Part shown: positions 46,987-57,700 of the stretch, piece by piece
Numbering within the stretch: the first letter of the stretch is position 1
How the letters are laid out: every line of letters starts with the position of its first letter
Assembly: GCA_019359355.1 (NCBI GenBank)
Contig: JAHHHM010000001.1
Coordinates: 434,001-498,000 of the forward strand
From: Microcoleus vaginatus WJT46-NPBG5
GTDB taxonomy: Bacteria; Cyanobacteriota; Cyanobacteriia; Cyanobacteriales; Oscillatoriaceae
Reading direction: 5' to 3'
Length of the DNA stretch: 64,000 nt
The notes under the pieces: generated by a model
The model's database searches: none
Told to the model about the DNA's origin: nothing
Seen by the model: the letters and a program-made list of their open reading frames with translations, nothing else
Translations under genes and position numbers: made by a program

Positions 46987-47925
46987 TTAGCGGGTGCTGT
47001 TGAGGGCCAGGGCAACCTGCTTGGCGGATAAATGAATCAGGGTGAGTTCGTCTTCTCTGAGGCTGCAAGGTTGCTTCCACTGCAGGGATAAAAGCGCGAG
47101 AACTGTGTCTCGGTAAGTGACGGGGATCACTAAATGGGCTTGAATACCTGAAGATTGGTAATGAGGCACATCGGCCAGTTCTGGTTCTGCCGGCACGTTC
47201 ACCGATCCTTGGATTTGATGAGAGGTGAGCGATTCCTTAACCAAGGGATCACTCGCCAGCCAGTTATCTTCTATCCCATCGGCGCTGTAGGTGCCTTGGC
47301 TGGTCGCTAAAGCACTGCTTTCCACCATCTGCAAGATACAGACATCCGTTAAGAAGCTTTTGCCAAATGCCGTTGCAATCGGTTCTAAACAAGCTTCTGT
47401 GCTGTCAGCATCTTGGGCAACTTGCAAAATCGTTGAGATCAGGTTGGTTTGCGTCTGGGCGCGGCGCAAATCTTCCATGCGTTGCATTTGAACGTCATAG
47501 TTCTCTGCCGCCCGTTCCACCACAGCTTTGAGTTCATTGGGGTCCCAAGGCTTGGTGATGTACTTATACACCTGTCCGGAGTTAATCGCTTCGACCAAGT
47601 CTTCGATGTCGGTGAAGCCGGTTAAAATAATCCGCACTGTGTTCGGGAACTGAGGTAACGTTTTTTTAAGAAATTCAGTTCCCTTCATTTCTGGCATCCG
47701 CTGATCGGAGATGATCACGGCCACCTCGCCCTCTTTTTGCAGCACTTCCAAGGCGCGAACTCCGCTTTCCGCCTTGAGTACCTGAAATTCACGGCGGAAG
47801 GTGCGGTAGAGCAGGTCGAGATTATCAGGCTCATCGTCTACCACCAACATTTTTGGTTTTTTCGGTCGCGCTAGACTCATTAACTGGCGTCTAATGGTTT
47901 CAAGTTCTGGAATAGCATTATCCAT
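46987..47925 (-). CDS. Response regulator with REC and GAF domains
   Basis: A 312-residue protein: receiver domain ~22-140 with acidic residues in VVDDEPDNLDLL, phospho-Asp in IISDQRMPEMKG, Thr in ILTGFTD and Lys in YITKPWDP. A linker helix leads to a GAF domain (~160-310; CILQMVESSALATSQG, LVIPVTYRDTVLALLSLQW). It is of the RpfG/HD-GYP-less type with no DNA-binding or enzymatic output, so it may pass signals by protein contact. Its 5' end was part of a tandem duplication: residues ~18-47 reappear as a remnant at 51121-51210. It is divergent from the first DUF4347 gene. Confidence 0.9.
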   Translation of the reverse strand: MDNAIPELETIRRQLMSLARPKKPKMLVVDDEPDNLDLLYRTFRREFQVLKAESGVRALEVLQKEGEVAVIISDQRMPEMKGTEFLKKTLPQFPNTVRIILTGFTDIEDLVEAINSGQVYKYITKPWDPNELKAVVERAAENYDVQMQRMEDLRRAQTQTNLISTILQVAQDADSTEACLEPIATAFGKSFLTDVCILQMVESSALATSQGTYSADGIEDNWLASDPLVKESLTSHQIQGSVNVPAEPELADVPHYQSSGIQAHLVIPVTYRDTVLALLSLQWKQPCSLREDELTLIHLSAKQVALALNSTR

Positions 47926-50900
47926 ACGTTATAACAAACTCCTTAAGCAAATTTGGATTAGCAACCGAATCCTTTAATAAATGCTAACGATGATTGATGC
48001 CGCAGTGAATGAGTCATCTAGATGTCTTTACGTTTGGCTCGATCAAACTTTCATTCATGACGTGTTTCCTTGCGCCCTTCACCAACATAAACCTTTTAGT
48101 GATCCGGCTTTACATAACTTTATGATAATGTTACCTTCACAAAATCTTTATATAAAGTTACGCAAAAACTCGGTTTCAATTTCATCGCGCACAGGTTAAG
48201 ACTGTAGAGAACAAATGCAAGGCTTGAGTAATTTCTAGGAGTATTTGTTGGAGCTATCGATTCTATAGGCTGACACCGGCTCTGTGAATAAAGAATTTCC
48301 CTTGGTAGGGTAGCACAGATGTGTTGCCCTCTTATGGTAAAAGTCCACGGTTTCACCGGCATCCTTGCTCCAACATTCGGTACATCCCAGCCACTCCTGA
48401 ACTTTAAATCAGTTTGACTCAGCCAAGAAATCTCGCGGAAATCCGTCGTGTAGCTACTAAGGGTAAGGATAGAGGATGATGCCACTGTTTGATGAAAATC
48501 TGCTGTCTTTCGGGAAAGAAGCGCTGAATCACACTCCCAATTTACTGCCAGCAGAGTCCAGTAGTGCTTTGTCCTCTGGAATTCACCCGTTCTCGCCACC
48601 GGCATCGGGCAGCGTGTCTGACAGTCCCTTTTTTTCCCTGATAGAAAGCACCGAAGAATTTGATGCACAAATTTTTCTTAATGTCAATTATCTGCCGAAC
48701 ACATCGACAGTCGCCAATCCCATCGGGGGGCAAGATCCGCTAACAGGAATTGATCAGCGGGAAATGAGGAATGCCGGCAATTTGCTACTGGGTAAACCGG
48801 CTGATGTGCCGGCGAAACGCGAGATTGTTTTTGTTGACGCCGCCGTTGAAGATTACCAGAGTTTGGTCGCCGGCATCCAGTCTGGGGCGGAGGTTGTCAT
48901 CCTTGACGCAAACCGCAACGGCACCGATCAAATAAGCGAAGTTTTAGCACAGCGTGCCGGGATCTCTGCGGTTCACATTGTCTCCCACGGTGAACCCGGA
49001 AGTTTGAACTTAGGCAACTCAACCTTAAATCTGGCCGGTATTGCCGAAACGCAACAGTGGGCAAATGCGCTCTCCCCAGATGCAGACATCCTTCTCTACG
49101 GGTGCGATGTGGCATCGGGGACGCAAGGTGAGGCGTTTGTCGAAAAACTGGGGGAATTAACCGGCGCAGATGTTGCCGCCTCTACAGATAAAACCGGCAG
49201 CGCAATAGAAGGCGGAGACTGGTTGCTGGAATACGGGGCCGGCCATATCGAGACAGACTTGGCATTTAACGAGCCGGCGAGGTCAGCTTATGACTCGGTT
49301 TTTGCCGTTATTAATTCCATCGGCCAATCCACTTTTGCGTCTAACGCAACCTTTGGGGGCACGTTAATCGGTGGGTTGTCGGGCATTACTTACAATAGTG
49401 CGAACAATCAATATTATGTGATTGCCGATGCTCGCAACAACTCAACCACTACCGGCCCGGTTCGCTTTTATACTTTTAATATCGATGTAAGTTCTGGAAC
49501 CCTCGCAGCCGGAGGCGCAACGGCAACGGGTGTGACATTACTGGGAAATCCGGCACCCTTTGCTGCGAACACGAGTGATACCGAAGGAATTGCCCTCGCA
49601 CCGGGTGGGACAACCGCATTTATCTCTTCTGAAGGGGTTTTTAGCGGCACTACTCCTACCGCACAGCCGTTTATCAACCAGTTCAATCTCGCGACAGGAA
49701 CTCAAACTTCAACCGTGCTGCCGATTCCGAGCAAGTTTACTGCCACCAACACCACCAGTGGCATTGTCAACAACGTCGCCTTTGAAAGCCTCAGCATCAG
49801 TCCAGACGGACAGTTTTTGTTTACAGCAACAGAAAACGCCCTAAAACAAGACGGTGCAGTTCCCACCGCTTCCACCGGCACCCGTTCTCGGATTTTGACC
49901 TATAATTTGGGCACGAGCACGGCAGGCGCGGAATATCTCTACAACACGCAAGCCGGTAACGGAATTTCTGAAATCTTAGCGCTCGATAACACCACGCTGC
50001 TCGTGCTGGAACGATCAATGAACCCAACAGCCGGAACAGGTAGCTTGCGGTTATACCAAGTATCTTTAACCGGCGCAACCGATATTTCAGGCTTAAACCC
50101 CCTTGCCGGCAGCCCTACAGCGGTTAGGAAAACGTTAATTGCCGATTTTTTGACTTCGGGTTTCCCGCTTAATAATTTTGAAGGCATGACACTTGGCCCT
50201 ACCTTGCCGAGTGGGAAGCAGTCGCTCATTTTGGTCAGCGATAACAACTATGGGATGACCACACAGGTTGCGGCATTTGCCGTTAACAGCGCCCCAGTGC
50301 TGGATAACACCGGCAGCCCCACTCTAACGGCAATTAATGAAGATGTGCCGGCAGCCTCGAACACTGGCACATTGGTTTCTACCCTCATTGGCAGCAGCAT
50401 TACAGACTTTAACGTTAGCGATGCCAAAGGCATTGCAGTGACAGGGTTAAACACCACCAACGGCACTTGGCAGTATTCGACTAATGGCACCACTTGGACA
50501 GGTTTCGGCACTACCTCTGAAAGCGCGGCGAGGCTGTTGACCGCAGATGCGAATACTCGAATTCGGTTTATCCCCAATGCCAATTTTAACGGCGTTGCCG
50601 GCAATATTACGTTCCGTGCTTGGGATGGCACAATCGGCACGAATGGCACTACGGCCAATATTACTACCAGCGGCACGGGCGGATTAGCGTCTTTTAGCAG
50701 GGCAACGGAAACTGCCAGCATTAGAGTAAATGCCGTCAATGATGCCCCAGTTCTTACGGTTCCTGGCAGTCAAACGATTAACCAAAACACAAATTTAGCG
50801 ATTTCTGGCATTAGTACCGCCGATATTGATGCCCGTACCGGCAATTTACAAGTCACGCTTTCCGCCAGCAATGGAACTCTCAATTTAAGTGCGCTCACTG

Positions 50901-51120
50901 GACTCACTTTTTCGACAGGTGATGGCACCACTGACGCCAGCATGACTTTTACTGGCTCTCTCACGAATATTAATGCCGCACTTGCAAATCTCATATATCG
51001 CAGCAATTCTACCTATTCCGGAATTGATAACATCAACCTCAGTGTCAGCGACTTGGGGAACATCGGTGCGGGAGGTGCTTTGATGGCATCGGGTTCTATT
51101 GCGGTTAATGTTACTTCTGT
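47785..51120. repeat. Copy 1 of an ancient tandem duplication
   Basis: This segment, from within the REC-GAF gene through its promoter region and the first ~880 codons of the DUF4347 gene, is repeated with divergence at 51121-54349. Copy 1 retains the complete intergenic region. Copy 2 lacks the equivalent of 47874-47979 (106 bp). The alignment starts at AAATT (47785-47789 and 51121-51125). Confidence 0.9.
47926..48478. other. Promoter and leader region of the first DUF4347 gene
   Basis: About 550 bp shared by two divergent genes. Blocks conserved with the second copy (51211-51709) include TTTATATAAAGTTACGCAA and AGCACAGATGTGTTGCCCTC, so they are likely regulatory or structural leader elements. 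No gene recognised. Confidence 0.45.
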
Positions 51121-51127
51121 AAATTGA
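48479..51127 (+). CDS. DUF4347/phytase-like protein, truncated paralogue
   Basis: 882 residues starting MPLFDENLLSFGKEALN; the ATG at 48479 matches the start of the second copy, and an ATG one codon earlier is possible. Residues ~115-265 are a DUF4347 domain (FVDAAVEDYQSLVAGIQSGA, VSHGEPGSL, LYGCDVASG). Residues ~275-600 are phytase-like (GGLSGITYNSANNQYYVIAD). Cadherin-like beta domains follow (~605-875). It lacks the lamin-tail, repeat and C-terminal modules of its paralogue. The last codons come from the duplicated REC-GAF sequence, which supplies the stop: the final residues NVTSVN run straight into the 51121 junction. It may still be secreted but is missing the C-terminal repeats. Confidence 0.85.
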   Translation: MPLFDENLLSFGKEALNHTPNLLPAESSSALSSGIHPFSPPASGSVSDSPFFSLIESTEEFDAQIFLNVNYLPNTSTVANPIGGQDPLTGIDQREMRNAGNLLLGKPADVPAKREIVFVDAAVEDYQSLVAGIQSGAEVVILDANRNGTDQISEVLAQRAGISAVHIVSHGEPGSLNLGNSTLNLAGIAETQQWANALSPDADILLYGCDVASGTQGEAFVEKLGELTGADVAASTDKTGSAIEGGDWLLEYGAGHIETDLAFNEPARSAYDSVFAVINSIGQSTFASNATFGGTLIGGLSGITYNSANNQYYVIADARNNSTTTGPVRFYTFNIDVSSGTLAAGGATATGVTLLGNPAPFAANTSDTEGIALAPGGTTAFISSEGVFSGTTPTAQPFINQFNLATGTQTSTVLPIPSKFTATNTTSGIVNNVAFESLSISPDGQFLFTATENALKQDGAVPTASTGTRSRILTYNLGTSTAGAEYLYNTQAGNGISEILALDNTTLLVLERSMNPTAGTGSLRLYQVSLTGATDISGLNPLAGSPTAVRKTLIADFLTSGFPLNNFEGMTLGPTLPSGKQSLILVSDNNYGMTTQVAAFAVNSAPVLDNTGSPTLTAINEDVPAASNTGTLVSTLIGSSITDFNVSDAKGIAVTGLNTTNGTWQYSTNGTTWTGFGTTSESAARLLTADANTRIRFIPNANFNGVAGNITFRAWDGTIGTNGTTANITTSGTGGLASFSRATETASIRVNAVNDAPVLTVPGSQTINQNTNLAISGISTADIDARTGNLQVTLSASNGTLNLSALTGLTFSTGDGTTDASMTFTGSLTNINAALANLIYRSNSTYSGIDNINLSVSDLGNIGAGGALMASGSIAVNVTSVN

Positions 51128-51210
51128 CGGCAGAAAATGCGGTAGAGCCGGTCGAGATTATCAGGCTGCGTCGTCTACTACCAACATTTTTGGTTTTTTC
51201 AGTCACGCTA
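51121..51210 (-). pseudogene. Remnant of REC-GAF gene at duplication junction
   Basis: 90 bp matching the sequence coding for residues ~18-47 of the REC-GAF regulator (47785-47873), including its VVDDEP region on the minus strand. It lacks a start codon, because the following 106 bp of the intact copy are missing here. It cannot be expressed as a receiver domain. Confidence 0.9.
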
Positions 51211-51709
51211 AATGCTAACTACGATTGATGCACGCAGTGAATGAGTCATCCAAATGTCTTTACATTTTGCTTGAGTGAACTTTCATTGATGACTTGTTCC
51301 CCTCGTGCCCTACACCAACATAAACCTTATTAGGTATCCGGTTTTACAGAACTTCATGATAGCGCTGGCTTCACACTATCTTTATATAAAGTTACGCAAC
51401 AACTCGGATTCAATTTAATCGCGGATAAGTTAAGACTGTAGAAACCAAATGAAAGGCTTGATTAATTTCTAGGGGTGTTTGTTGGGGAGAGCGATCCAAT
51501 AGGCTGGCATTGGCTCTGTGAATCAAGAATTTCCCTTGGTAAGGTAGCACAGATGTGTTGCCCTCTTGTGGTAAAAGTCCACGGTTTCACCGGCATCTTT
51601 GCTCCAAAATTTGGCAATCTCTACCCACCCCTGAACTTTAAATAAGCTTGACTCAGGTAAGAAATCTCGCGAATATTCCTGTAGTTGCTAAGGGTAAGGG
51701 TAAAACACG
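51211..51709. other. Duplicated leader of the giant gene
   Basis: About 500 bp diverged from 47980-48478. Conserved blocks are as in copy 1. No gene is recognised. Confidence 0.45.
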
Positions 51710-54700
51710 ATGCCACTGTTTGACGAAAATCTGCTGTCTTTTGGGAAAGTACCACTCGATCACGCTCCCAATTTACTGCCAGCAGATGCCGGTGGTGTCT
51801 TTGTCTCTGGAATTCAGCCTTTCTTGCCACCGGCATCGGGCAGCGTGTCTGATAATCCCTTTTTTTCCCTGATAGAAAGCACCGAAGCATTTGATGCACA
51901 AATTTTTCTAAATGTCAATTATCTGCCGAACACATCGACACTCGCCAATCCCATCGGGGGGCAAGATCCGCTAACAGGAATTGATCTGCGGGAAATGAGG
52001 GGTGCCGGCAATTTGCAGCTTGGCAACCCGGCGGATCTGCCGGCGGTTCGCGAGATTATTTTTGTTGACGCAGCCGTTGAAGATTACCAGAGTTTGGTGG
52101 CCGGCATCCAGTCTGGGGCGGAAGTTGTCATCCTAGAACCCAACCGCAACGGCACAGCGCAAATTAGTGAAGTTTTAGCGCAAAAAACGAATATCTCTGT
52201 GGTTCACATTCTCTCTCACGGTGAACCCGCAAGTTTGAAATTAGGCAACTCAACCTTAAATCTGGCCGGTATTGCCCAAACGCAACAGTGGGCAAATGCC
52301 CTTACTCCAAATGCAGATATCCTTCTCTACGGCTGCGATGTGGCATCGGGGACGCAAGGTGAGGCGTTTGTCGAAAAACTGGGGGAATTAACGGGCGCAG
52401 ATGTTGCCGCCTCTACAGATAAAACCGGCAGCGCAATAGAAGGTGGAGACTGGTTGCTGGAATATCAAGCTGGCAGCATTGAAGCAGACTTGGCATTTAA
52501 CGAGCCGGCGCGGTTAGCATATCAATCGGTTTTTGCCATTATCAATTCAATCGGGCAAGCCTCCTTTGCGTCTAATGCCACCTTTGGGGGCACGTTAATT
52601 GGTGGGTTGTCGGGCATTACTTACAATAGTGCGAACAATGCATATTATGTGATTGCCGATGCTCGCAACAACGGAACCGGCCCGGTTCGTTTTTATACTT
52701 TTAATGTCGATGTGAGTTCGGGAACTCTCGCAGCCAATGGCGCAACGGCAACGGGTGTTACATTACTGGGAAATCCGACTGCCTTTGCGGCAAACACGAG
52801 TGATACCGAAGGAATTGCCCTTGCACCAGGCGGAACCAGTGTATTTATCTCTTCGGAAGGGGTTTTTAGTGGCACTACTCCTACCGCACAGCCGTTTATC
52901 AACCAGTTTAATATTGCAAGCGGAATTCAAACCTCAGCCTTGCCGGTTCCGAGCAAGTTTACTGCCACAAATACCACCAACGGTATTGTCAGCAACGCAG
53001 CCTTTGAAAGCCTCAGCATTAGTCCAGACGGGCAATTTTTATTTACAGCAACGGAAAACGCCTTAAAACAAGACGGTGCAGTTCCCACGGCTTCCACCGG
53101 CACCCCTTCTCGGATTTTGACCTACAATTTAGCCACTAGCACAGCAGGGGCAGAATATCTCTACAACACGGATGCCGGTAACGGAATTTCTGAAATCTTA
53201 GCGCTCGATAGCACGACGCTGCTCGTGCTGGAACGCTCAATGAACCCAGCAGCCCAAACGGGTAGCTTGCGGTTATACCAAGTATCTTTAACCGGCGCAA
53301 CCGATATTTCAGGTTTAAACCCCCTTGCCGGCAGTCCTACAGCCGTTCAAAAAACGTTAGTTGCGGATTTTCAGGCGGCGGGTTTTCCGATTAATAATTT
53401 TGAAGGGATGACACTTGGCCCGACTTTGCCAAGTGGGAAGCGATCGCTTATTTTGATCAGCGATAACAACTATGGGGCCGGTTTTCTTCAGCTTGCCACG
53501 CAGGTTGCAGCATTTTCTGTGAATCGTGCGCCCGTCCTTGATAACACCGGCAACATCTCCCTAACGGCAATTAATGAAGATCCAACGATTAATACCGGCA
53601 CACTAATTTCTACCCTGATTGGCAGCAGCATCACAGACTTAGATAACGAGGTGGAAGGTATTGCTGTAACAGGTTTAGATACCACCAACGGCACTTGGCA
53701 GTATTCAACTAATGGCACCACTTGGACAGGTTTCGCCACTCCTTCAGAAAGTGCGGCGATGCTGTTGGCGGCAGATGCGAATACTCGAATTCGGTTTGTC
53801 CCCAATGCCAATTTCAACGGCGTCGCGGGGAATATTACGTTCCGCGCTTGGGATGGCACCACCGGCACGAATGGCACGCCGGCAAATATTACTACCAGCG
53901 GCACGGGCGGATTAGCATCTTTTAGCACAGCAACGGAAACCGCCAGCATTACTGTTAATGCCGTGAATGATGCGCCGGTTTTGACGGTTCCTGGCGCTCA
54001 AGCAGTGAACCAAAGCACAAATTTAGGGATTGCCGGCATTACCCTAGCAGATATTGATGCCGGCACGGGAAATTTACAAGTCACGCTTTCTGCCACCAAT
54101 GGAACCCTCACTTTTGGGACGCTGACTGGCCTCACTTTTTCAACGGGTGATGGCACTGCGGATGGCAGCATGACTTTTACGGGTTCTCTCACCAATATTA
54201 ACACCGCACTTGCAAATCTCACATATCGCAGCAATTCCAATTATTCTGGAATTGATAACATTAACCTCGGTGTCAGTGACTTGGGAAACACCGGCACAGG
54301 AGGCGCTTTAACGGCATCCGGTTCAATTCCGGTGAATGTGACGGCTGTTCCCTATGCTGCCGATTCAGTATTGGTTAATGAAGTTGTTACCAATCCGCAG
54401 CGAGACTGGAGTACCACTAATTTTAATGGGGTTGTGGGTGCGGGTGCGATTACTGACGGCACCGATGAATGGGTAGAACTTTACATCAGGCAAGCCGGTT
54501 TGGATTTGACAAGCTGGACAATTGAACTTCTTGATGGTAGCGATGTTGTCGGCAATTTATCGGCTGGGGGTGCATTTCAAACATCTCGTTATATTTCCAA
54601 TACAGCCGGTAGCAGTTTCACGAATACTGCTGCGGGAGATTATCTCCTATTGGGAGATGTGATAGGTGCCGGCGCGATGAATAATACTATCACGCTGGTT

Positions 54701-57700
54701 ATTAAAGATCACACCGGCAATATTATTGATCAAGTTGCCATCGGTGCCGGTGCGCCTGGTGGTGCTGCAACGGGGGTTGTTGATGAAGCAGTTGCTCGTG
54801 TGCCGAATGGAACAGATACGAATAATGATGCAACTGACTTTCGCAAACAAGCGGCAACTCTTGGCAATTCAAATAATATCGGACAGCTAACAATAGCAGA
54901 ACACAATTTAGGTCAAGTTAGCGATCAATTTGCTGCACCGACTTCACCAGTGCCGGCGGGGACTGTTTTGCACCGCTTCCGCCTCACTGCTAGTAATGAA
55001 TCGATCAATGTCAGCAATCTCACATTCACAACCTCACAAACTGGCATTGCCAACACTGATTTAACGGGCTTACGGCTGGTTCAGGATGTGAATAATAACG
55101 GGGTAGATGATGCCGGCGATGTGGTGGTGGGAACGGTTGAAAGTCCGGTTAATATTGCCGATGGCTTGACATTTAGTAATTTGACTGTGCCGGTTGGAAC
55201 GAGTAATTATTTGTTGAGTTCTGGGGTTAATAATTTATTAGGCGGTGATCGGTTAACCTTTAATTTAACAACGGCAAATATTACGGCTGCCGGTAATACG
55301 AATTTATATCCTTTAGCCACCACCGGCACGGTTTCTGGCACGGTTCATACAGTTGATGTGCCGGCACTTTCGGTCGTTATTAACGAAGTTGCCTGGATGG
55401 GGACGCAGGCTGCGGCAACAGATGAATGGATCGAACTTTATAACCCAACAAATAATGCTATTGATCTCACCGGCTGGACGTTGCAAAGTGCAGGTGGAGG
55501 AACCCTTGATTATACTATTCAAAATGGTGTGATTGCAGCCGGTGGATATTTTCTTTTAGAGCGCACAGCGAATACAACCGTTAACAATATCGCAGCGGAT
55601 GCCATTTTTACGGGTGGGATTAATAATACCGGCGGAATTTCTTTAGTTTTACGAGAAAGTGCCGGCAATACGATTGACACCGCTAACGGAAATGGTGGCG
55701 CATGGCCGGCAGGTTCTAACACCGTAGCAACCGCTCGGTTTACAATGGAACGAATCGATCCAACTTCTGCCGATATCGACAGCAATTGGTTAACCAATAC
55801 CGGCTTAATTCAAAATGGCTTAGATGCCGGTAATAACGCGATTCATGGCACACCAAGAGCGCAAAATTCGGTCTATGCAATTCCAGGGGTTGTGATTACC
55901 GAGTCTGGGGGAAGTACAAATATTGCTGAAGGCGGAGTCACGGATACTTATACAGTCGTTTTGAAAACGCCGGTAACCGCGCCGGTGACGATTAATGTCG
56001 CCACAGTTTTTGGACAAACGAGCGTTAGCGCCACATCTTTAACGTTTGATTTCAATAACTGGAATGTAGCGCAAACCGTTACAGTTTCTGCTGTTGATGA
56101 TACGACAGTTGAAGGCAACCATATTGGTACGATCAACCACATTTCTAGCAGTTCCGATTCGCGATACAACGGCATTACCATCGCTTCAGTGAATGCCAAT
56201 ATTAGCGATAATGACTCAACACCACCAGTGATTAACTTTTCAACCGGCCCGATCAATTATACTGAGAATAATGGTTCAGTATTAGTGGATGCCGGTGCAA
56301 CTGTAACCGATCCAGATTCACCGGATTTTAACGGCGGCGTTTTAACCGTTCAATTTGCAAATCCGACGGGTTTAGCAGAAGATAGTTTATCCATTCGCAA
56401 CCAAGGAACAGGTGCCGGTCAAATCGGCGTTGCCGGTAATGTGGTAAGTTATGGAGGCGTTGCGATTGCAACCTTTAGCGGTGGCACAAATGGCGCGACA
56501 CCTTTAGTTATTAATTTTAATAGCAATGCTAATATCACCTCAGCTTCAGCGTTACTGCAAAATATCACCTATCTAAATAGTTCAGAAAATCCTTCAACTG
56601 CTTCCCGTACCTTGCAATTCCAGATGACGGATGGAGATACTGGAATTGGGTTGCCGGTAAATAAAGTCATTAATGTAACAGCAGTAAACGATCTACCAAC
56701 AATCAGCGCCATCGCACCTCAAACCACAAATGAAGATACGGCAACAACTCCGATTACCTTCACAATCGGGGATATTGAAACCGCAGCCGATGCTCTCATT
56801 TTGACTGCGACTTCATCTAATACCACTTTAATTCCGAATGCAGATATCGTATTTGGCGGATCGGGAAATAACCGTACTGTCACCATTACGCCTGCCGGCA
56901 ATCGAAATGGCACTGCCACGATTACAATTAATGTTAACGATGGCATCGCAATTAATAACACAAGTTTTAATTTAACCGTTAATCCGGTAAATGATGCGCC
57001 GGTTGGGATGAATGACGCTTATAGCACAAACGAAGATACACCGCTAACTGTACCGGCATCTGGTGTGTTAGCAAATGACAGCGATGTTGAGAATGATCCG
57101 CTGACGGCAGTGGTGCTAACTAACCCGTCTAACGGGATACTTTCGCTCAATCTTAATGGTGCATTTGTTTACACGCCAAACGCCAATTTCTTTGGCAGCG
57201 ATAGTTTTACTTATCTAGCAAATGACGGAATTACAAATTCAAACCCTGTCAGTGTAAGTATTACAGTTAATGCAGTCAACGATGTGCCGCTTTTAGCAAC
57301 CAATACCGGCTTAACTTTAACTGAAGGCAGTAGCACAACTCTCTCATCAGGAGTATTGCAAACAACTGATACTGATAACTTGCCGACACAACTGATTTAC
57401 AGCGTTACCACTTCGCCTAGTAACGGCACTTTATTACTAAATAACGTCGCCACAAGCAGCTTCACCCAAGACGATATTAATAACAACCGTGTCACTTATT
57501 TACATAACGGCACTGAAACCACGGCAGACAGCTTTACCTTTACAGTCAGCGATGGCACAAATGCTTTAGGTGCTTCTACATTTAACTTCACGATTAACGC
57601 TGTAAATGATGTGCCGGTTTTGGTAAATAATGCCGGCTTAACTTTAAATGAAGGCAGTAGCACAACTCTCTCATCAGGAGTGTTACAAACAACTGATACT

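Larger units (their letters stand above)
51121..54349. repeat. Copy 2 of an ancient tandem duplication
   Basis: Counterpart of 47785-51120, with an internal 106-bp deletion at 51210/51211. Similarity at the right end stops around codon 880 of the giant gene, between GGCTGTT and CCCTAT. Amino acid differences are scattered, so the event is not recent. Confidence 0.9.

Noticed and set aside
48120-48668. 182-codon minus-strand frame over the leader and start of the DUF4347 gene
   Set aside because: It is antisense to the conserved coding start, and its counterpart in copy 2 is shorter and interrupted.
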